Part shown: in pieces, positions 24,636-31,449 of the stretch
Layout: each line of letters begins with the position of its first letter
Numbering within the stretch: the first letter of the stretch is position 1
Source: Streptomyces sp. LUP30
Lineage (GTDB): Bacteria > Actinomycetota > Actinomycetes > Streptomycetales > Streptomycetaceae
NCBI RefSeq assembly: GCF_001746365.1
Contig: NZ_MJAJ01000039.1
Location: 1-64,000 of the forward strand
DNA: 64,000 nt
Direction: 5' to 3'
Notes under the pieces: generated by a model
What the model was told of the DNA's origin: nothing
Databases searched by the model: none
Seen by the model: only the letters and a program-made list of their open reading frames with translations
Translations under genes and position numbers: made by a program

Positions 24636-24660
24636 TAATTTCTGTCGCGCGACAGAAATA
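24636..24660. promoter_or_regulatory. TetR-type operator copy 2 (TetR/DUF1989 divergon)
   Basis: A perfect 20-base palindrome, TTTCTGTCGCGCGACAGAAA (24639-24658), preceded by TAA as in copy 1 at 15679. It lies 38 bases before the DUF1989 start and about 110 bases before the TetR start, so TetR could control both directions. There is no room for a large leader riboswitch between it and the first gene. Confidence 0.85.
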
Positions 24661-24697
24661 CCGCGACAGCGACGGAACCGAGCTGCGGAGGTCCGCA

Positions 24698-25525
24698 ATG
24701 GCGGCGACAGCGACCACGTACGGAGCACGCGCCCACGCCCGGGCGCAGGAGGGCGCCCGGGCCGAGGCGATGCCGGTCGTCCCGGCCCGGGACTGGCCGA
24801 ACCCGCCCTGCGAGGCCGGTCATCTGGTGTGGGCCGAGACGGTCGCGGGCGGCAACTACACCCACCGGGTCCTCGCCCGGGGCACCGAGCTGCGGCTGAC
24901 CGACCCGCACGGCGACGCCTGCGCCCATCTGCTCCTCCACGTGGACGGCCGCCCCTGGGAGCGGCTGAACGTGGCCGACACCGTCAAGGTCCAGTGGAAC
25001 GCCTACCTCGGCGAGGGCGTGCTGCTCCTGTCCGACCAGGGCCGCGTCCTCGCCTCGGTCGTCACCGACACCGCCGGCCGGCACGACGCCCTGTGCGGCA
25101 CCTCCACCCTCGTCCGCAACACCGAGCGCTACGGCGACGGCGCCCCCCAGGGCCCCTCCCCCGCCGGCCGTGAGCTGTTCAAGCTGGCCGCCGCCAAGAA
25201 CGGCCTGGAGCCCCGCGACCTGCCGCCCTCGCTCTCCTTCTTCCAGGGCGTGCGGATCCGTGACGACGGCTCCCTCGACTTCACCGGCTCGGCCGGCCCC
25301 GGCGGCAGCGTCACCCTGCGCACCGAGCAGGACGTCACGGTCCTGATCGCCAACGTGCCGCATCCGGCCGACCCCCGCCCCGAGTACGTCAGCACCCCGC
25401 TGGAGGTGCTCGCCTGGCGGGCCGAGCCGACCCGGCCGGGCGACCCGCTGTGGGAGGCGACCCCGGAGGGCCGCCGCGCCTTCCTCAACACCGCCGAATT
25501 CCTCGCCGCCAGGGGGCTCGCATGA
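24698..25525 (+). CDS. DUF1989 protein, likely carboxyguanidine deiminase subunit (long)
   Basis: A 275-residue DUF1989 ('urea carboxylase-associated') protein. It has the conserved core ETVAGGNYTHRVLARGTELRLTDPHGDACAHLLL, DQGRVLASVVTDTAGRHDALCG, RELFKLAAAKNGLEPRDLP and SLSFFQGVRI. Paired DUF1989 proteins next to such carboxylases have been shown elsewhere to be the two subunits of carboxyguanidine deiminase (CgdA/CgdB), which converts carboxyguanidine to allophanate and ammonia. It is first in the operon; its stop overlaps the next start as ATGA. Which subunit is A or B I cannot say. Confidence 0.85.
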   Translation: MAATATTYGARAHARAQEGARAEAMPVVPARDWPNPPCEAGHLVWAETVAGGNYTHRVLARGTELRLTDPHGDACAHLLLHVDGRPWERLNVADTVKVQWNAYLGEGVLLLSDQGRVLASVVTDTAGRHDALCGTSTLVRNTERYGDGAPQGPSPAGRELFKLAAAKNGLEPRDLPPSLSFFQGVRIRDDGSLDFTGSAGPGGSVTLRTEQDVTVLIANVPHPADPRPEYVSTPLEVLAWRAEPTRPGDPLWEATPEGRRAFLNTAEFLAARGLA

Positions 25526-26154
25526 GCACGAAGACCGTCCTGCGGACCGTCGTCCCGGCGCGGGCGGCCTGGTCCTGCACCGTCCTCGCCGGCCACACCC
25601 TCACCATCACCGACCTGCACGGCAACCAGGCCGTCGACTTCCTGGTGTACGACGCCCACGACACGTCCGTGCGCTACAGCGCGCCCGACACGATCCACGC
25701 GCAGGGCGGAGTCTTCCTCACCACGGGCAGCGTGCTGATGTCCAACGAGCACACCCCGCTGATGACGGTGACCGCCGACGCCGTCGGCCGCCACGACACC
25801 GTCGGCGGCGCCTGCTCCAAGGAGTCCAACACCCTGCGCTACGGCCACCACACCTTCGCGCAGCACGCGTGCGTCGACAACTTCCTGGCCGAGGGCGCGC
25901 GGCACGGCCTCGGCAAGCGCGACCTCGTCTCCAACATCAACTGGTACATGAACGTGCCCGTCGAGAAGGACGGCGCCCTCGGCATCGTCGACGGCCTCTC
26001 CGCCCCCGGCCTCTCGCTCACCCTGCGCGCCGAACGGGACGTCCTCGTCCTGGTGTCCAACTGCCCGCAGATCAACAACCCCTGCAACGGCTTCGAGCCG
26101 ACCGCGGTGGAGATGACGATCAGCGCCCCCGACGGCGACGAGGACCCGACATGA
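25522..26154 (+). CDS. DUF1989 protein, likely carboxyguanidine deiminase subunit (short)
   Basis: A 210-residue DUF1989 paralogue of the upstream gene, with TLTITDLHGNQAVDFLVYDAHD, VLMSNEHTPLMTVTADAVGRHDTVGGACSKESN, HACVDNFL and ISAPDGDED at the end. The aligned His/Asp/Cys positions (GRHDxxGGxCS) resemble the metal or catalytic residues of its partner. It overlaps both neighbours by ATGA, so the three proteins are made in fixed ratio. Together with the first DUF1989 protein it should form the deiminase acting between the carboxylase and allophanate hydrolase. Confidence 0.85.
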   Translation: MSTKTVLRTVVPARAAWSCTVLAGHTLTITDLHGNQAVDFLVYDAHDTSVRYSAPDTIHAQGGVFLTTGSVLMSNEHTPLMTVTADAVGRHDTVGGACSKESNTLRYGHHTFAQHACVDNFLAEGARHGLGKRDLVSNINWYMNVPVEKDGALGIVDGLSAPGLSLTLRAERDVLVLVSNCPQINNPCNGFEPTAVEMTISAPDGDEDPT

Positions 26155-29100
26155 CCTTCGACAAGCTGCTCGTCGCCAACCGCGGTGAGATAGCCGTCCG
26201 CATCATCCGCACCGCCCGCGAACTGGGCCTGCGCACCGTCGCCGTGTACTCCGACCCCGACCGGTCGGCGCCCCACGTCCGGCTCGCCGACGAGGCGGTG
26301 CGGCTGGGACCGGCCCCCGCCAAGGAGTCCTACCTCGACGCCGGCCTCGTGCTGAAGGCGGCCCAGGAGACCGGCGCGGGCGCGATCCACCCGGGCTACG
26401 GGTTCCTCTCGGAGGACGCGGCCTTCGCCCGCCGCTGCGCCGACGCCGGCATCGTGTTCGTCGGCCCCACACCGGACCAGCTGGAGCTGTTCGGCGCCAA
26501 GCACACGGCCCGTGCCGCGGCACGGGCCGCCGGGGTGCCGCTGGCGCCGGGCACCGGACTGCTGGATTCGCTGACCGCTGCGGAGAAGGAAGCCGGGGCC
26601 ATCGGCTATCCCGTCATGCTCAAGGCGACCGGCGGAGGCGGCGGGATCGGCATGTCGGCCTGCCGCTCACCCGGCGAACTCGCCGACGCCTGGGAACGCG
26701 TCCAGCGCGTCGCGGCCGCCTCCTTCTCCTCGGCCGGCGTCTTCCTGGAACGGCTCGTCGAGGACGCACGCCACGTCGAGGTCCAGGTCTTCGGCGACGG
26801 CGAGGGGAAGGTCGTCACCTTCGGCGACCGCGACTGCTCGCTGCAGCGCCGCAACCAGAAGGTCGTGGAGGAGGCCCCCGCGCCCGGACTGCCCGACCAC
26901 GTACGGGCGGAACTCGCCTCTTCCGCACGCGAGTTGTGCGCCTCGGTCGGCTACCGCTCCGCGGGCACCGTCGAGTTCGTCTACGACGCGGCCCGTGAGG
27001 AGGCCTACTTCCTGGAGGTCAACACCCGCCTGCAGGTGGAGCATCCGGTCACCGAGGAGATCTACGGCGTCGACCTCGTCGCCTGGATGCTGCGTCTGGC
27101 GCGCGGCGAACGGGACGTCGTCCGCGAGCCGGGTCCGCCGCGCGGCCACGCCGTCGAGGCCCGCCTGTACGCCGAGGACCCCAGCCGCGGGCACCGGCCC
27201 AGCGCGGGCCTGCTGACCCGGGTCGAGTTCCCGGGCGGCGTGCGCGTCGACGGCTGGGTGGAGACGGGCTGCGAGGTGACGACGTCCTACGACCCCATGC
27301 TCGCCAAGGTGATCGCCTACGGAGCGGATCGCGCCCTCGCGCTGCGACGGCTCGACGAGGCGCTGGCCCGCACCCGCGTCGACGGCATCGAGACGAACCT
27401 CGGCCTGGTGCGCGCGGCGCTCGCGGACCCCCGCTTCGTGACGGCGTCCCACTCGACGGCCACCCTCGCCGAGGTGCACGACCCGACCCCGCGCATCGAG
27501 GTGACGGCCGGCGGCACCCTCACCACCGTGCAGGACTGGCCCGGCCGCACCGGTCACTGGCAGGTCGGCGTCCCGCCGTCCGGCCCGATGGACGACCGCT
27601 CGTTCCGGCTCGGCAACCGGGCGCTCGGCAACCCCGAGGGCGCGCCGGGCCTGGAGTGCACCCTCCAAGGGCCGTCCCTGCGGTTCACGCACGCCACGAC
27701 GGTGTGCGTGACGGGCGCGCCGGCCACGGTCACCGTGGACGGCGCCGCGGCCGCGCAGTGGGAACCGGTGACGGTCCCCGCGGGATCCCTGCTGGAGATC
27801 GGCGCGCCCGTCGAGCACGGCCTGCGCACCTACGTCCTGTTCGCGGGCGGCCTCGACGTCCCCGCCTTCCTGGGCAGCGCGAGCACCTTCACACTGGGCC
27901 GGTTCGGCGGACACGGCGGCCGCGCGCTGCGCACGGGGGACGTCCTGCACGGCGGGACCGTCACCGAGGGCGCTCCGGCGACGGACCGACCCTCCTTCGG
28001 TCCCGTCTGGCACATCGGCGCCGTCGAAGGCCCGCACGCGGCACCGGAGTTCTTCACCGAGGACGACATCCGCGACTTCTACGCCGCCGACTGGAAGGTC
28101 CACTTCAACTCCGCCCGCACCGGGGTGCGCCTGGTCGGCCCCAAGCCGCGGTGGGCGCGCACCGACGGCGGTGAGGCGGGCCTGCACCCCTCCAACATCC
28201 ACGACACCCCGTACTCGGTCGGCGCCGTCGACTACACGGGCGACATGCCGGTGCTGCTCGGCCCGGACGGACCCTCGCTCGGCGGCTTCGTGTGCCCGGC
28301 CACGGTGCTCACCTCCGAACGCTGGAAGCTCGGCCAGCTGCGCCCCGGCGACACCGTCCGCTTCCGGCCGGTCGACGTGGACGGCGGGCCGCGCCCGGCG
28401 ATCGTCGACGGCGGGATCCTCGCGACGGACGGCGACGTCGTCTTCCGCCGCAGCGGCGACGACAACCTCCTGGTCGAGTTCGGGCCGCCGCAGCTGGACC
28501 TCGCCCTGCGGATGCGCGTCCACGCCCTGATGGAGGCGGTGGCCGCGGCTGACCTGACGGGCGTCACCGACCTCACCCCGGGCATCCGCTCCCTGCAGAT
28601 CCGGACGGACCCGGGCCGGCTGCCCCAGCGTGAACTCCTCGCGATCGTCCGCGAGACCGTGGCGGCGCTGCCCCCCACGGACGAGCTGGTCGTCCCCTCC
28701 CGTACCGTGCACCTGCCGCTGTCCTGGGACGACCCGGCCACCCGCGAGGCGATCGCCCGCTACATGGCGGGCGTCCGCGACGACGCCCCCTGGTGCCCCT
28801 GGAACATCGAGTTCATCCGCCGGGTCAACGGCCTGGAGTCGACGGCGGACGTCTACGACACCGTGTTCGCCGCGGAGTACCTGGTCCTGGGCCTCGGCGA
28901 CGTCTACCTCGGCGCCCCGGTCGCCACCCCCCTCGACCCCCGCCACCGGCTGGTGACCACGAAGTACAACCCGGCGCGCACCTGGACGGCCGAGAACTCG
29001 GTCGGCATCGGCGGGGCGTACCTGTGCGTCTACGGCATGGAGGGCCCCGGCGGCTACCAGTTCGTCGGACGGACGACCCAGGTGTGGTCCCCGTGGCAGC

Positions 29101-29657
29101 AGCGCGGCGCGTTCGAGACGGGCTCGCCCTGGCTGCTGAGGTTCTTCGACCGGATCCGCTGGTATCCGGTCGAGGCGGACGAACTGCTCGACCTGCGGGC
29201 CGACATCATCTCCGGACGGTTCGTGCCGCGTATCGAGGAGGGCGCCTTCTCGCTCGCCGAGCACCAGGCCTTCCTCGCCGAACACGCGCACTCCGTCGGC
29301 GAGTTCGGCTCCCGCCAGCGGGCCGCCTTCGCGGCCGAGCGGGACGCCTGGGAAGCCGCGGGCGAGTTCACCCGGGCGCAGGCCGCCACCGTCCCGGCCG
29401 TCGCGCCGGCCGAGGTCACGGTCCCGGTCGGCGGACGCCTCGTGGAAGCCGAGTTCGCCGCCTCCGTATGGCAGTTGAACGTGTCGCCGGGCGACCAGGT
29501 GACGGCGGGCCAGCCGCTGCTCGCCCTGGAGGCGATGAAGATGGAGTCCAGGGTGCACGCGCCGGTCGACGGCGTGGTGGCACAGGTCCTGGCCCGACCC
29601 GGCGACCAGGTCGAGGCCGGGACGGCACTGCTCGTCCTCGCGCCGGCCGCCGTCTGA
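26151..29657 (+). CDS. Biotin-dependent urea/guanidine carboxylase
   Basis: A 1168-residue carboxylase. Residues 1-445 form the biotin carboxylase part (MTFDKLLVANRGEIAVRIIR, ATP-loop KATGGGGGIGMS, EVNTRLQVEHPVTEEIYGVDLV). About 448-745 is the KipA/AHS2-like domain (TVQDWPGRTGHWQVGVPPSGPMDDRSFRLGN), and about 750-1030 the KipI/AHS1-like domain (GLGDVYLGAPVATPLDPRHRL). The last 75 residues form the biotinyl domain with Lys1130 in EAMKMES. The reaction is ATP- and bicarbonate-dependent N-carboxylation of urea or guanidine. The two DUF1989 partners favour guanidine, because urea carboxylation alone would not need a deiminase. Start ATG overlaps the upstream stop. Confidence 0.92.
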   Translation: MTFDKLLVANRGEIAVRIIRTARELGLRTVAVYSDPDRSAPHVRLADEAVRLGPAPAKESYLDAGLVLKAAQETGAGAIHPGYGFLSEDAAFARRCADAGIVFVGPTPDQLELFGAKHTARAAARAAGVPLAPGTGLLDSLTAAEKEAGAIGYPVMLKATGGGGGIGMSACRSPGELADAWERVQRVAAASFSSAGVFLERLVEDARHVEVQVFGDGEGKVVTFGDRDCSLQRRNQKVVEEAPAPGLPDHVRAELASSARELCASVGYRSAGTVEFVYDAAREEAYFLEVNTRLQVEHPVTEEIYGVDLVAWMLRLARGERDVVREPGPPRGHAVEARLYAEDPSRGHRPSAGLLTRVEFPGGVRVDGWVETGCEVTTSYDPMLAKVIAYGADRALALRRLDEALARTRVDGIETNLGLVRAALADPRFVTASHSTATLAEVHDPTPRIEVTAGGTLTTVQDWPGRTGHWQVGVPPSGPMDDRSFRLGNRALGNPEGAPGLECTLQGPSLRFTHATTVCVTGAPATVTVDGAAAAQWEPVTVPAGSLLEIGAPVEHGLRTYVLFAGGLDVPAFLGSASTFTLGRFGGHGGRALRTGDVLHGGTVTEGAPATDRPSFGPVWHIGAVEGPHAAPEFFTEDDIRDFYAADWKVHFNSARTGVRLVGPKPRWARTDGGEAGLHPSNIHDTPYSVGAVDYTGDMPVLLGPDGPSLGGFVCPATVLTSERWKLGQLRPGDTVRFRPVDVDGGPRPAIVDGGILATDGDVVFRRSGDDNLLVEFGPPQLDLALRMRVHALMEAVAAADLTGVTDLTPGIRSLQIRTDPGRLPQRELLAIVRETVAALPPTDELVVPSRTVHLPLSWDDPATREAIARYMAGVRDDAPWCPWNIEFIRRVNGLESTADVYDTVFAAEYLVLGLGDVYLGAPVATPLDPRHRLVTTKYNPARTWTAENSVGIGGAYLCVYGMEGPGGYQFVGRTTQVWSPWQQRGAFETGSPWLLRFFDRIRWYPVEADELLDLRADIISGRFVPRIEEGAFSLAEHQAFLAEHAHSVGEFGSRQRAAFAAERDAWEAAGEFTRAQAATVPAVAPAEVTVPVGGRLVEAEFAASVWQLNVSPGDQVTAGQPLLALEAMKMESRVHAPVDGVVAQVLARPGDQVEAGTALLVLAPAAV

Positions 29658-29671
29658 GAGAGGAACCGGAG

Positions 29672-31342
29672 ATGTCCAGCACGCTCAGCCGCGTCCGCAC
29701 CGCTTACGACCGCATCGAGGCCACGGACCGCCCCGAGATCTGGATCGACCTGCGACCCAGGGACGAGGTCGAGGCCGAGGCGGAGGCGATCGACCGGCGC
29801 GTCGCCGCCGGGGAGCGCCTCCCGCTCGCCGGCCGGCTGCTCGCCGCCAAGGGGAACATCGACGTGGCCGGACTGCCCACCACGGCGGGCTGCCCCGCGT
29901 ACGCCTACCGGCCCGCCCGGGACGCCCCGGCGGTGGCCTCGCTGCGCGCGGCAGGGGCGCTGCTGCTGGGCACGACGAACCTCGACCAGTTCGCGACGGG
30001 CCTGGTGGGCACCCGCTCCCCGCACGGCGCGGTCCGCAACGCCCTTGACCCGGCGCGGATCAGCGGCGGCTCCAGCTCCGGTTCGGCCGTGGCGGTGGCC
30101 CTCGGCCTCGTCGACCTCGCGCTCGGCACGGACACGGCGGGCTCGGGCCGGGTCCCGGCGGCCTTCAACGGCGTCGTCGGCCTGAAGCCGACCCGCGGTC
30201 TCGTCCCGACCGAGGGCGTCGTCCCCGCCTGTGCCTCGCTCGACTGCGTGACCGTCTTCGCCCGCACCCTGCCGGAGGCCGAACAGGCTCTCGCCCACAT
30301 GACCACCGGCGCGGCCCCGCCCCTCCCCGGGCGGCCCGCCGGCCCCTGGCGCGTCGCGGTCGCGCCGCTCGACCAGCTCGGCGAACTGGACCCCGGCTGG
30401 GCGCAGGCCTACGAGGCGGCGGCGCGGCAGCTCGCGTCGGCCGGGGCCGAGCTGCGCACCCTCGACCTCGCCCCGTTCACCGAGGCCGCCGCGATGCTGT
30501 ACGAGGGCGCGTTCGTCGCCGAGCGCTACACCGCCGTCGGGAGCTTTGTCGACAAGTTGCTGGCGGAAGGCGGTGCGGGCCTGGACCCGACGGTCGCCGG
30601 CATCATCACCCGGGCCCGCGACGTCCCCGCCCACCGCCTCTTCGCGGACCAGGACCGACTGGCCGCCCTGCGCACCCGCGCCCTCGCCGAGCTGGCCGAC
30701 GCGGACGCCCTGCTCCTGCCCACCGCGCCCGGCCACCCCACCCTCGCCGAGGTCGCCGCCGACCCGCTGGGCGCCAACGCCCGCCTGGGCCGCTTCACCA
30801 ACTCCACCAACCTCTTCGACCTGGCGGCGGTGGCCGTCCCGGCCGGGGAGGTGAACGGCCTCCCGTTCGGCGTGATGCTGATCGGGCCGGCCCACACGGA
30901 CGAACGACTGGCCCGGATCGCCGCACAGCTGCGGCCCGAGACACGGGTGGCGGTGGTGGGCGCGCACCTGTCGGGTCAGCCGTTGAACGGCCAGCTCCTC
31001 GCCCTGGGCGCCCGTCTCGACCGGACGACCGCCACCGCCCCGGTCTACCGTCTGCACGCCCTGCGCACGAGCCCGCCGAAGCCTGGCCTGGTGTACGTCG
31101 GACCGCGGGACGGCCTCGGGGCGGCGATCGAGACGGAGGTGTGGCGCATCCCGGCGGAGGGCCTCGGATCCCTGCTGGCCGCGCTGCCCCGCCCGATGAC
31201 CCTGGGCCCGGTGGAACTCGCCGACGGCACCCGGGTCCCCGGCTTCCTCTGCGAGCCCTGCGCCCTCACCGACGCCGAGGACATCACCGCATACGGCAGC
31301 TGGCGCACCTATCTGAAGGGGCGTCAGGGGCAGCCCACCTAG
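29672..31342 (+). CDS. Allophanate hydrolase
   Basis: A 556-residue amidase-signature enzyme. The Lys60 (LAAKGNID), cis-Ser134 (SGGSSSGSAVAV) and nucleophile Ser158 (GTDTAGSGRVPA) triad is complete with the usual 24-residue spacing between the serines. A C-terminal domain follows from about residue 435 (VGAHLSGQPLNGQL ... YRLHAL ... GPVELADGTRVPGFLCEP), as in AtzF-type enzymes. It hydrolyses allophanate to ammonia and CO2, the last step of the operon. An AGAGAGGAACCGGAG ribosome-binding region precedes the ATG, 14 bases after the carboxylase stop. The 46-base palindrome downstream ends the operon. Confidence 0.93.
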   Translation: MSSTLSRVRTAYDRIEATDRPEIWIDLRPRDEVEAEAEAIDRRVAAGERLPLAGRLLAAKGNIDVAGLPTTAGCPAYAYRPARDAPAVASLRAAGALLLGTTNLDQFATGLVGTRSPHGAVRNALDPARISGGSSSGSAVAVALGLVDLALGTDTAGSGRVPAAFNGVVGLKPTRGLVPTEGVVPACASLDCVTVFARTLPEAEQALAHMTTGAAPPLPGRPAGPWRVAVAPLDQLGELDPGWAQAYEAAARQLASAGAELRTLDLAPFTEAAAMLYEGAFVAERYTAVGSFVDKLLAEGGAGLDPTVAGIITRARDVPAHRLFADQDRLAALRTRALAELADADALLLPTAPGHPTLAEVAADPLGANARLGRFTNSTNLFDLAAVAVPAGEVNGLPFGVMLIGPAHTDERLARIAAQLRPETRVAVVGAHLSGQPLNGQLLALGARLDRTTATAPVYRLHALRTSPPKPGLVYVGPRDGLGAAIETEVWRIPAEGLGSLLAALPRPMTLGPVELADGTRVPGFLCEPCALTDAEDITAYGSWRTYLKGRQGQPT

Positions 31343-31400
31343 GAGTTCCGTTCTCCCTCGGGGCGAGTACGGAGAGTCCGGAGAGTCCAGGGCGTGCGGG

Positions 31401-31446
31401 GACGGCGGGTGCGGGGAGGGCGCGCCCTCCCCGCACCCGCCGTCCG
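31401..31446. terminator. 46-base perfect palindrome, bidirectional terminator
   Basis: Two 23-base arms match perfectly with no spacer (left arm begins GGACGGCGGGTGCGGGGAG, centre GGGCGCGCCC). It lies 58 bases after the allophanate hydrolase stop and 3 bases after the stop of the convergent helicase. As RNA it would form an extremely stable hairpin on either strand. Confidence 0.85.
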
Positions 31447-31449
31447 CGC

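Noticed and set aside
24661-24697. Guanidine (ykkC) riboswitch before the DUF1989/carboxylase operon
   Set aside because: Only 37 bases lie between the TetR palindrome and the start codon, too short for the aptamer, and none of its conserved segments is visible.
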